Positions 16,007 to 23,682 of a DNA stretch of 64,000 bases are shown piece by piece. The notes under the pieces were generated by a model. The model ran no database searches, had not been told where the DNA came from, and saw only the letters and a list, made by a program, of their open reading frames with translations. The position numbers and the translations under genes were made by a program. The first letter of the stretch is position 1. Every line of letters begins with the position of its first letter. Source of the stretch: DRKI01 sp011051875 (GTDB lineage Bacteria > Desulfobacterota > Desulfobulbia > Desulfobulbales > Desulfobulbaceae); assembly GCA_026990385.1 (NCBI GenBank), contig JALXDL010000010.1:1-64000 (forward strand), given 5' to 3'.

Positions 16007-17031
16007 GCCTCTATTACGCCCGGGACCTGACCCGGATCCATGGCCGGCGTACCGTACTTGCCATCGACTCCCTGGATATCGAGTCCGGCCGTATCCATGG
16101 TCTGCTCGGGGCCAACGGCGCCGGCAAGACCACGCTGCTCAACATCCTCGCCTTTCTCGATGTTCCCACCGCCGGGCATCTCGGGTTCGACGGTCGGCCG
16201 GTGCGGTTTTCCGGCAGTCACTTGCGCCGGTTGCGCCGCCAGGTGGTGCTGGTGGACCAGCATCCGGTGGCCTTTTCCACCACGGTGGCAGGGAATATCG
16301 AGTTCGGGTTGAAGATCCGCAGGATCGGCCGCAGGCAGCGGGTGCGGATCATCGACGAGGTCCTGGCCCTGGTCGGGCTGGAGGGGTTCAGGAATGCATC
16401 GGCCCGGGGGCTGTCCGGCGGCGAGACTCAGCGGCTGGCCATGGCCCGGGCCCTGGCCGTCACCCCGAAGGTGCTGCTCTGCGACGAGCCGACCTCCAGT
16501 GTTGACGTGGAAAACCAGGCCGCCATTGTCGATATCCTGCGCCGGATCAACCGGGAGCGGGGCATCTCCATAATCTTCACCACCCATGACCGGCAGCTGG
16601 CCGCCGGCCTGGCCGACCGCATCCTCTATCTCGATCACGGCCGCCTGGTGGCCACCGGCTGGGAGAATGTCTTTTCCTGCACCGTGGAGGGACACGATGA
16701 GCGCCATGACCGCTGCCTGCTGCCGGGCGGCCGGCGCCTGCTCCTGCCGCGTGGCCTGGCGCCGGCCCCCGGGATCTCCCGGCTGAGCATCGACCCGCGG
16801 GCCGTGCAGCTGGCGCCGCCGGCCCGGGAGACAGAGGCGGAGCAGGGATTGCGGGGAAGGGTGGTTCTGCTGACAGCCGAGGGGGAACAGGTGCGGATGG
16901 TGGTCGATGCCGGGATCCGCATCACCCTGTTTATCGACCCTGCCCGTTACCGGACCCTGCGGCCCGGCATCGGCGACGAGGTGGCCCTTGCCGTGCAGCC
17001 GCAAGGGATATGTTTCCTGGCCGGGCGGTGA
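16003..17031 (+). CDS. tupC: TupC, tungstate ABC transporter ATPase with C-terminal regulatory domain
   Basis: 342 residues starting with GTG 16003, within the tupB stop. The Walker A is GANGAGKTT, the signature LSGGETQR, the Walker B VLLCDEPTSSVD and the switch His is in TTHDRQ. Residues 235-342 form a TOBE/Mop-like extension, which in related transporters binds the oxyanion and gives trans-inhibition. It powers tungstate import. Confidence 0.9.
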   Translation: MSLYYARDLTRIHGRRTVLAIDSLDIESGRIHGLLGANGAGKTTLLNILAFLDVPTAGHLGFDGRPVRFSGSHLRRLRRQVVLVDQHPVAFSTTVAGNIEFGLKIRRIGRRQRVRIIDEVLALVGLEGFRNASARGLSGGETQRLAMARALAVTPKVLLCDEPTSSVDVENQAAIVDILRRINRERGISIIFTTHDRQLAAGLADRILYLDHGRLVATGWENVFSCTVEGHDERHDRCLLPGGRRLLLPRGLAPAPGISRLSIDPRAVQLAPPARETEAEQGLRGRVVLLTAEGEQVRMVVDAGIRITLFIDPARYRTLRPGIGDEVALAVQPQGICFLAGR

Positions 17032-17044
17032 CAGAAGGGGCCGG

Positions 17045-18052
17045 TCAGGAGATGACGATGCGGAAGATGGTTCCCCGCTCCGGTCGGTCCAGGATGTCCA
17101 TGGACCAGCCATGGGCCTCGATGATCTTCCTGACAATGGGCAGGCCGAGGCCGGTTCCTTCCTTCTTGGTGGTGAAAAAGGGATCAAAGATCTTGCGGCG
17201 ATGGTCGGCCGGGATGCCGGGTCCGGAGTCGATGATGTCCACGATGACCGCCCCGGCCGAGCGGCGGGCGCGCAGGATCACGGTGGCGCCGGCGGGTGAG
17301 GCCTGGATGGCGTTGAGCAGCAGGTTGGCCATGGCCTGCTCGACGCGGGCGCCGTCCATGGAGATATCGGCCAGGTCCCGGTCCGGTTCATAGTCCAGGG
17401 CGACCTGTCTCTTCCTGGCAGCCTCGCCGGCCAGGGCCAGGCTGTTGCGGAGGGTGGTGTCCAGGTTGACTTCGGTGCGGTGCAGAACCAACGGCCGGGA
17501 GAAATCGAGCATGTCCCGGGTCATGTTTTCCATGCGCCTGGTCTCGCGCATGACAATGGCGAGTTTTTCCCGGGCAGGATCGTCATCGGTCAGCTTTTGC
17601 AGCACCCGGCGGGTAAGGCCCCCGATGACCACCAGCGGCGCCTTGAGGTCGTGGGCCACCGCGGCCAGGGAGCGGCCCACGGCTACCAGTCCTTCTGCCT
17701 GGACCAGCTGCTCCTGCACGGCCGCCTCCCGCCGCTTGAGCATGCCCACCAGGACCGCCAGGCCGTTATACAGCATGATCGTGACCAGCCGGTCGATGTC
17801 GGCCGGAGAGAATCCCTGCCAGTTCCAGGCCATGAAGGGAATGTAGCAGAGGGTAATGACGATAGAGGTGACCAGGGCACCTTCCAGCCTGAACCACAGG
17901 CCGGCCAGGACGATGGGCAGGAAGTAGAGCTCCCCGAAAAAGACATGGTAGCGGAGCCAGTGTCGCCCGGCCCCGAAATGGAGCAGGCTGATACCCGAGA
18001 TCATGCAGAAGAGCAGAAAGATCTTGACGAGGGTGCTGCCGCTAATCTTCAT
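17045..18052 (-). CDS. Membrane sensor histidine kinase paired with tandem UspA
   Basis: 335 residues. About four N-terminal membrane segments (residues 8-105) have almost no extracytoplasmic domain. The H-box AAVAHDLKAPLVVIGG, N-box NLLLNAIQAS, G1 IDSGPGIP, F FDPFFTTKKEG and G2 GTGLGLPIV are all present. The start overlaps the end of the universal stress gene by 11 bp, so the two proteins probably act in one pathway. No response regulator is next to it. It converges on tupC with a 13-bp gap. Confidence 0.88.
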   Translation of the reverse strand: MKISGSTLVKIFLLFCMISGISLLHFGAGRHWLRYHVFFGELYFLPIVLAGLWFRLEGALVTSIVITLCYIPFMAWNWQGFSPADIDRLVTIMLYNGLAVLVGMLKRREAAVQEQLVQAEGLVAVGRSLAAVAHDLKAPLVVIGGLTRRVLQKLTDDDPAREKLAIVMRETRRMENMTRDMLDFSRPLVLHRTEVNLDTTLRNSLALAGEAARKRQVALDYEPDRDLADISMDGARVEQAMANLLLNAIQASPAGATVILRARRSAGAVIVDIIDSGPGIPADHRRKIFDPFFTTKKEGTGLGLPIVRKIIEAHGWSMDILDRPERGTIFRIVIS

Positions 18053-18992
18053 CGAGGGTGACGGGACTGATGAAACCGTCCGGCTTGACCGCCAGGACAG
18101 AGCAGTTCACCCGGTGCAGGATCTTTTCGGCCGTGTTGCCGATCAACAGGCCCGGTATCCCGGCCCGGGCCAGGGTACCCATGACAATGAGGTCGATCCT
18201 GTACTGGTCAGCGAACTGCGGGATCTCCTCGTCGGCCCAGCCCTGGAGGACGTGCTCCTGGTGCTGGAGGTCGCCCAGGTCGAAGCGCCCCAGGAATTCG
18301 TCGAGCTTGCCGATACGCATGTTGCGGGTTTCCCGGGACCACTTGCCGATTTCCTCGGGCGGGATATCCAGCTTGCCCAGCAGGAGGTGATCGTCGGGGG
18401 TCTCGGCCACGTGCACGATGTGGACCTCGCTGCCCTCGATTTCTGCCATGGAGATGGTCAGCTCCATGATTTTTTGGTTCAGGCCGCTCTCTTCGGCCTC
18501 GGCGGGAAGGATGTCAAGGGCTGCCATGATGCGGCGATAGAATCGCCGGTTCTCCTCGGGTTTCAGGATCCAGACCGGGCAGGGACACTTGCGGAGCAGG
18601 TGCATGGCCGTGCTGCCGAACAGCATTCCCAGCTTGCCGCCCATGCCGCGGGCGGTCTTCATCACCAGGTCATGGCCGCTGCGCAGCACTTCCCGGATGA
18701 TGGCGATGGATTCCTGGCCGACAAGCACCTTGGTACTGATCCGGCCGGTCTCGGAGAAGGGGGCGATGTACTCCTCCAGCCGGGTCGAGGTGTCCTTGCG
18801 GGCCAGGTTCATGATCTCGTCCGGGGTCATGGCGGTGAGCAGCATGCGGTAGTCCCTGGGAATCTCGTCGATTACCGCCACCACGGTCAGGTGGGCCCTG
18901 TTCCGCTCCACCAGGTCAACCGCCTTGGCCAGGGTTGTTACCCCCGATGGTGTGTCGTCATATACCAGCAGGATCTTTTTGAACCGGTGCAT
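18042..18992 (-). CDS. Tandem-domain universal stress protein (UspE-like)
   Basis: 316 residues from ATG 18992, which has AGGAG seven to eight bases upstream. There are two UspA folds. Domain 1 (about 3-145) ends with GMGGKLGMLFGSTA and domain 2 (about 155-305) with GIPGLLIGNTAEKIL, both the G-x2-G-x9-G(S/N) nucleotide-binding pattern. It is cytoplasmic. The overlapping histidine kinase gene downstream suggests a shared stress-sensing unit. Confidence 0.9.
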   Translation of the reverse strand: MHRFKKILLVYDDTPSGVTTLAKAVDLVERNRAHLTVVAVIDEIPRDYRMLLTAMTPDEIMNLARKDTSTRLEEYIAPFSETGRISTKVLVGQESIAIIREVLRSGHDLVMKTARGMGGKLGMLFGSTAMHLLRKCPCPVWILKPEENRRFYRRIMAALDILPAEAEESGLNQKIMELTISMAEIEGSEVHIVHVAETPDDHLLLGKLDIPPEEIGKWSRETRNMRIGKLDEFLGRFDLGDLQHQEHVLQGWADEEIPQFADQYRIDLIVMGTLARAGIPGLLIGNTAEKILHRVNCSVLAVKPDGFISPVTLDED

Positions 18993-19262
18993 ATCGTGCT
19001 CCTTGCGCAAAGTTTCACCCGGACCCGGTCGGACCGGGGAGTTCCCGGGGCTCTTGCCGGCAGCAGGTGCCTGGCCATACCTCGCTGTGGCACACCCGTT
19101 GCAGCGATCACGGCCATATTACCACGGATCCCTGACTGGTAAAACGTTTTCTGTTCTGTTTTCCCTGCTCCTCCGTTTCCGCGCCTGCCGGCAGCGATGG
19201 GCCTGTCCCCGGGCCGGTGCGGTAGCAGCGGTCCATGATGGCCTGGGATGTGAAAATAGGCG

Positions 19263-19300
19263 TTGACAATATCCCTTAATGGATATAGATTATCATTAAT
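19263..19300 (+). promoter_or_regulatory. Promoter with overlapping Fur-box-like operator
   Basis: TTGACA (19263-19268) is followed after 17 bp by TAGATT. The 19 bases at 19282-19300 match the classic Fur box at about 14 of 19 positions (count by eye) and cover the -10 region. This fits autoregulation of the Fur-family gene 55 bp downstream. Confidence 0.65.
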
Positions 19301-19354
19301 ATTTTCTTCGGGCGGCCTCCGGCATGGCCGGCGCCCTTGAGCCAGAGCATCAGT

Positions 19355-19807
19355 ATGACCAGGACCAAGAAACAGATAGAGGCAAAGCTCTCCGCTTTCG
19401 AGGAGGCCTGCCGTGATGCCGGACTGAAACTGACACACCAGCGGCTTGAAATCTACCGGGAGTTGATCCTGTCCACGGATCATCCGTCGGCGGAAACCCT
19501 GTACAGGCGCCTGCAGCGCCAGATGCCCACCCTGTCGCTGGATACGGTCTACCGGACCCTGGCCACATTCGAGGACAGGGACCTGGTCGCCAGGGTGGAG
19601 ACCGTGGAGAGCCAGGCCCGGTTCGAGGTGCAGCTTGAGCGGCATCACCATTTTATCTGTGACCGGTGTCACTCCATAATCGACTTTGTCTGGGAGAAGT
19701 TTGACGAGGGATGCGCCAGGCCATCGACCCTGGAGCGTCTTGGCAGGGTAAGCTCCAGGAACGTCATTGCCCGGGGAATCTGCAACTCCTGCCTCGAGCA
19801 TGAGTAA
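19355..19807 (+). CDS. Fur-family metalloregulator (Fur/PerR type)
   Basis: 150 residues. SLDTVYRTL (61-69) is the recognition-helix region. HHHFICDRCHSIIDF contributes His97-99 and Cys102/Cys105, and CNSC (143/146) completes the structural Zn(Cys)4 site. The downstream rubrerythrin gene points to a PerR-like peroxide response, but the PerR/Fur distinction cannot be made by sequence alone. ATG 19355 is preferred over TTG 19337. Confidence 0.9.
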   Translation: MTRTKKQIEAKLSAFEEACRDAGLKLTHQRLEIYRELILSTDHPSAETLYRRLQRQMPTLSLDTVYRTLATFEDRDLVARVETVESQARFEVQLERHHHFICDRCHSIIDFVWEKFDEGCARPSTLERLGRVSSRNVIARGICNSCLEHE

Positions 19808-19850
19808 GTGAGCGCGGATGGCTGGCCCGTTGCCAGCAAGCAGGGGCCTG

Positions 19851-19879
19851 CCTGTTGATTTTGCATAACAGGTTTTTTT
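19851..19879 (+). terminator. Weak Rho-independent terminator after the Fur-family gene
   Basis: CCTGTT/AACAGG stem with a ten-base loop, then seven T. The short stem makes it weak. It separates the regulator from rubrerythrin. Confidence 0.55.
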
Positions 19880-20224
19880 GTCGCGACACCCTGGGTTCGG
19901 CTTTGGGCAGGCGTGCCCGGCCGGACACGGGATCCAGAGAGCCGGTGATTTTTTTGCTCTTTGAGCTGGAATAATTACTGTTTCTGGTTTATTCTTGCTG
20001 CATCGGGCCTGCCGGACCGGGCGCCCGGTATCCGAAAACGCAACGCAACCGTTCACCAGAATCCCAGCTTCGTCCATCAGGCCTCACAGAACGGGCCATG
20101 GGCTCACCGGCCGGCCTGACCGAATATGGAGCACTGGGAACCGGTTATAATCTGGAGATAATGCCAAGGGGATAGCGCCCCGGTGAACGGGTACAACACA
20201 ACAAACCATTGCAGAGGGAGAATC
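19880..20224. other. Intergenic region carrying MITE-like copy 1
   Basis: No gene is supported. The distal part (20048-20191) is the MITE-like element described separately. The remainder holds AT-rich stretches near 19950-20000 that could be a promoter for rubrerythrin, but no clear -35/-10 pair stands out. Confidence 0.5.
20048..20191. repeat. MITE-like element, copy 1 (144 bp)
   Basis: The ends ACCGTTCACCAG (20048-20059) and CCGGTGAACGGG (20180-20191) are inverted repeats (10/12). Inside, 20049-20083 is an imperfect inverted match of 20112-20142. The whole element aligns with 26011-26152, including GGAG(A/G)TAATGCCA and CCCCGGTGAACGG. No coding capacity and no obvious target-site duplication. 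Confidence 0.7.
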
Positions 20225-20800
20225 ATGTCAGGACTGAAGGGAACGCAGACTGAAAAGAACATCCTCACCGCCTTTGCCGGTGAGTCCCAGGCCAGGAACC
20301 GCTATACCTATTTCGCCTCCAAGGCGAAAAAGGAGGGGTACGTCCAGATCAGTGCCATCTTCGAAGAGACCGCTGACCAGGAAAAGGAACACGCCAAGCG
20401 GCTTTTCAAGATGCTGGAGGGTGGGGAGGTAGCCATCTCTGCCTCTTTCCCGGCCGGGGTCATAGGCACCACGGCCGAAAACCTGCGTGAGGCCGCTGCC
20501 GGAGAGAACTACGAGCAGACAACCATGTATCCCGAGTTTGCAGAGACGGCCCGCAAGGAAGGATTTCCCGAAATTGCCGATGTTTTCATGGCCATCGCGG
20601 TGGCCGAGAAGCAGCATGAAAAACGCTACCGTGACCTGCTGGCCAACATCGAGGCTGACCGGGTCTTCAAGCGTGACAAGCCGGTAACCTGGCGCTGCCG
20701 GAACTGCGGCTACCTCCACACCGGTGAAGAGGCGCCCGAGATCTGCCCCGCATGTGCCCATGGCCAGGCCCATTTCGAGCTCCTGGGTGAGAACTGGTAG
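20225..20800 (+). CDS. rbr: Rubrerythrin
   Basis: 191 residues. The N-terminal ferritin-like diiron domain has GESQARNRY, EETADQEKEHAK and AVAEKQHEKRY carrying the Glu/His ligands. The C-terminal rubredoxin domain has CRNCGY and CPAC. It reduces hydrogen peroxide with electrons from rubredoxin-type donors in the cytoplasm. A strong site (GAGGGAG) lies eight bases before ATG 20225. Its position after the Fur-family gene indicates peroxide or iron control. Confidence 0.96.
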   Translation: MSGLKGTQTEKNILTAFAGESQARNRYTYFASKAKKEGYVQISAIFEETADQEKEHAKRLFKMLEGGEVAISASFPAGVIGTTAENLREAAAGENYEQTTMYPEFAETARKEGFPEIADVFMAIAVAEKQHEKRYRDLLANIEADRVFKRDKPVTWRCRNCGYLHTGEEAPEICPACAHGQAHFELLGENW

Positions 20801-21372
20801 GGACCTGAACACAAGCGGTCACAGGACACTTTGTCTGCACGCGCCCGAACCTCACAATATACGGTGTGTATCATCGGGATACGGTGTGTATCATCGGGAA
20901 GTCCGATCACGCACAGCGGTGGCACCCTGCAACCGCTTACAAGTCCTGTGTTGATCCGGGGTAACCGGATATCCCGTGATCGGTTACGCCTGAACAGCCG
21001 TGATGTCTGAACGGCCCATTCCACTTTCGGCCTTTGGCTCCTGCAGGGTTTGGTGAACATTCGCCAGGCCCTGCGGGAATGGAGGCCTGCCGTAGCGCCA
21101 TGCCAGGCTCGCAAGAGCCGTTGTGACATCGTACCATCCTGTAAGTGGGTATTCCACTTATGCCGGCCAGCCAGGCCTGCGGTTTGTCGCCGGAAAAAAA
21201 CACCCCCTCCTCTTTCCCGCTCCACCTTCCTGTCATATAGTTTTCTCCACAGCCCCTGGTGGTCCGGCAAGACGCCACCACCCTTGTCAGTGGCTGGCTG
21301 CACTGGTGGCGGATGCAGCTGTCAACCCCGCGACCGCCGGCCCGGGAAATCATCAACGCAGGAGGATACAGC
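20801..21372. other. Intergenic region, degenerate
   Basis: 572 bp without a convincing gene. It contains a 20-bp tandem duplication (20859-20898), an inverted repeat GTAACCG/CGGTTAC (about 20963-20990), and CTGCAGGGTTTGGTGAACATTCG near 21040, which weakly recalls the MITE end. It may be remnants of decayed mobile DNA. Confidence 0.4.
20859..20898. repeat. Perfect tandem duplication of a 20-bp unit
   Basis: The unit ATACGGTGTGTATCATCGGG occurs twice back to back with no mismatch. It is found nowhere else in the window. Confidence 0.9.
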
Positions 21373-21861
21373 ATGGATAAGGGAATCTACGGACGTCGGG
21401 ACAGGCTGGTACAGGAGAAGGAGCATGATCCCTACCGCGAGACGGAAAAATGGCCGGAACCGACCGTCTGTACACGGTGCGGCGCCCTCTTCACCGAGGG
21501 ACGGTGGACCTGGGGTGAGGCGCCCGTGGATGCGAACAGGGTGGTCTGTCCGGCCTGCCAGCGCACTGAGGACAACTATCCGGCCGGATTCCTGGAGCTG
21601 AAGGGAGGTTTCCTCGCAAGCCATGGCAAGGAGATCCTCAATCTCATTCGCAACGAGGAAAAACAGGAAAAGGAGCTCCATCCCATGGAGCGGATCATGA
21701 ACATCGAGGAGGGTGAAGAGAAACTGTCCATCACCACCACGGGGATTCATATCGCCCGCAGGATCGGTGAGGCGGTGAACAGGGCCTACCAGGGGGATCT
21801 TTCCTTCTCCTACGGCGATGGCGACAAGACCATCCGCCTGGCCTGGAGCCGCGACCGCTGA
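21373..21861 (+). CDS. BCAM0308-family zinc-ribbon protein
   Basis: 162 residues. The N-terminal basic stretch RRDRLVQEKEHDPY is followed by a zinc ribbon CTRCGALFTEGRWTWG...CPACQR, then PAGFLELKGGFLASH, matching my recollection of the BCAM0308 family. The function is uncharacterised. The second half looks like a small alpha/beta domain. A strong AGGAGG lies eight bases before ATG 21373. Confidence 0.75.
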   Translation: MDKGIYGRRDRLVQEKEHDPYRETEKWPEPTVCTRCGALFTEGRWTWGEAPVDANRVVCPACQRTEDNYPAGFLELKGGFLASHGKEILNLIRNEEKQEKELHPMERIMNIEEGEEKLSITTTGIHIARRIGEAVNRAYQGDLSFSYGDGDKTIRLAWSRDR

Positions 21862-22194
21862 GCTATCAGGAAATCCCGGACTCGTTGATTCCGGGAATGT
21901 TCGGCCGCCCATGACAGAGGAGGGTAGCCCAGACGACAAGTTGGAGCGCGTAGCGGTCCGCCCTGTCATGGCGTTATCTCAAAACCCTCGTGGAGTTCAG
22001 CGGGACGGCCATCTGCACGCGCCTGCGGCTGGCCGCCTGGGTCTGACCATGGCGGATCATCCACATCCGGCGTCCTGCCGGGCTCTTGCAGGGCCTCGAC
22101 AAACCCGGTCTGGTGCATGTGGCGGCGAACTATCACAAATCCTCATCGAGCCACAGGTTCGTCTTCCTGGCCGGCCGTGCTGGCAACGGCCTTC
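21862..22194. other. Intergenic region between convergent genes
   Basis: 333 bp. It has a 9-bp perfect inverted repeat CCATGACAG/CTGTCATGG (21909-21917 and 21963-21971) around a 45-base loop. There is no U-tract terminator and no supported gene. Confidence 0.4.
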
Positions 22195-22866
22195 CTATGG
22201 CTTGTCTTCCCCGGTACGTGTGAAGGGAACAAAGGCGACCGGCAGAATACTGCGGCTGCTGAAGGAACCGTCCCGCTCCCGGGTGACCAGGAGCAGGTCC
22301 TGGGCGCCATGGGGGCGGCCGACCGGGATGACCAGCCGGCCGCCGGGCTTGAGCTGTTCCTTGAGCGGTGGTGGAACATGTTCAGCGGCGGCGGTGACGA
22401 TGATACCGTCATAGGGTGCATGTTCGGGCCAGCCCTGGTAGCCGTCCCCCTGCCGGATCTCCACGTTGTCGCAACCGAGGCGTTTCAGGAGCCGGTCGGC
22501 CCGCTCTGCCAGGGCCGGAACAACCTCGATGGTGTAGAGCTTTCTGATCAGCCGCGAGAGCACGGCTGCCTGGTAACCGGAGCCGGCCCCGATCTCCAGC
22601 ATGACGTCGTCCTTGTCCGGGCAGAGGAGGTCGGTCATGAGAGCGACGATAAAGGGCTGCGAGATGGTCTGGCCCTCGCCGATGGGCAGGGGACTGTTCT
22701 CGTAGGCCAGCTGCCTGAGCTGGTGGGGAACAAATTCCTCCCGCGGCACAGTGGCCATGGCCTCCATCACCCGGGGGCTGATGGCTGTTTTGCCCGTGTA
22801 GCCGCTGGTGAAGCGGCAGTCAGTGGCAATGGATCGCAGCATTCCGTTTTTCTGTTCCCTGGTCAT
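22195..22866 (-). CDS. pcm: Protein-L-isoaspartate O-methyltransferase
   Basis: 223 residues. GEGQTISQPFIVALM is the isoaspartyl-substrate loop, LEIGAGSGYQAAVL the SAM-binding motif I, and PYDGIIVTAAAEHVP motif II. It methylates damaged isoaspartyl residues using SAM so they can revert. ATG 22866 lies four bases after the phosphoribosyltransferase stop, so the two are co-transcribed. Confidence 0.95.
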   Translation of the reverse strand: MTREQKNGMLRSIATDCRFTSGYTGKTAISPRVMEAMATVPREEFVPHQLRQLAYENSPLPIGEGQTISQPFIVALMTDLLCPDKDDVMLEIGAGSGYQAAVLSRLIRKLYTIEVVPALAERADRLLKRLGCDNVEIRQGDGYQGWPEHAPYDGIIVTAAAEHVPPPLKEQLKPGGRLVIPVGRPHGAQDLLLVTRERDGSFSSRSILPVAFVPFTRTGEDKP

Positions 22867-22870
22867 GGTT

Positions 22871-23545
22871 CTACCTTTTGGCGGAACCGCCGCGGCGCGG
22901 TTCCGATGGTGCCGGATGTTCCGCCCGCCATCTGGACATGATGCGCATGACCTCTTCGTCCGGAACATCGTACCAGTTCCGGTAGACCTGGGCCACGGCA
23001 TAAAAGATGGGCGGCACGTCAAGAACAACGATGCCGTCTGCCTGCCTGGCGATCTCGTCGGTGACCCGCTCGCCTCCCACCGGGGCCGCCACGATGACCT
23101 GGGCGGCGCCGGCGGCACGGCAGAGACGGATGGCGGCCATCATGGTGGAGCCCATGGCGATGCCGTCGTCGACAAGAATTACGGTCCGTCCCCGGAGGGA
23201 AGGCAGGGGCTCATCGTTGCGCAGGATCCTGGTCCTTCTCCTGATCTCTTCCTCCTGTTGCCGGATTATGGTCCTGATGGTCGCAGGCGGGACCGCCCTG
23301 GCGGCATATTCGTTGAGAAAAAGACTGCCGTCCTCGGCAATGGCGCCAAATCCCGATTCCGGGTTGTCGGGAAAAGGGAGCTTGCGGGAGATAAGGAGGG
23401 AGAAGTCGGTGCCCAGGTGGCGTGCCACCTCGTAGCCTACCTCCACTCCGCCTCTCGGAATGGCGAGGACGAGGGCGTCGCTGTTCCTGTAGCGCTCCAG
23501 GGCGCGGGCCAGCTTTTTGCCAGCATCTTTTCTGTCTTCAAACAC
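22871..23545 (-). CDS. Phosphoribosyltransferase-family protein
   Basis: 224 residues. VILVDDGIAMGSTM is the PRPP-binding loop of type I phosphoribosyltransferases, and AIPRGGVEVGYEVA and ISRKLPFP are typical of the stand-alone group often annotated as predicted phosphoribosyltransferases. The substrate base is unknown. First gene of a pair with pcm. Confidence 0.88.
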   Translation of the reverse strand: MFEDRKDAGKKLARALERYRNSDALVLAIPRGGVEVGYEVARHLGTDFSLLISRKLPFPDNPESGFGAIAEDGSLFLNEYAARAVPPATIRTIIRQQEEEIRRRTRILRNDEPLPSLRGRTVILVDDGIAMGSTMMAAIRLCRAAGAAQVIVAAPVGGERVTDEIARQADGIVVLDVPPIFYAVAQVYRNWYDVPDEEVMRIMSRWRAEHPAPSEPRRGGSAKR

Positions 23546-23682
23546 GTCTTCTCTCCCGGCAACTCACCCTTCTTCCAGTGTAGGACAGGACAGCCTGTTC
23601 GGCATGTTTGTATTATCGAGATATCAGTTAGATAAAATATAATTCCTTTTTAAGGTCCGTCAAGGTCAGGCCGGGTCCGGGT

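Noticed and set aside
20150..20191. TPP-riboswitch-like string (CTGGAGATAATGCCA) before rubrerythrin
   Set aside because: The 5' TPP elements (GGGG.GC, CTGAGA) are absent, and the string is part of the repeated element also present at 26011-26152.
21862..22194. Possible decayed transposase between BCAM0308 and pcm
   Set aside because: Open frames here have no catalytic motif or protein-like composition; only a short inverted repeat is real.
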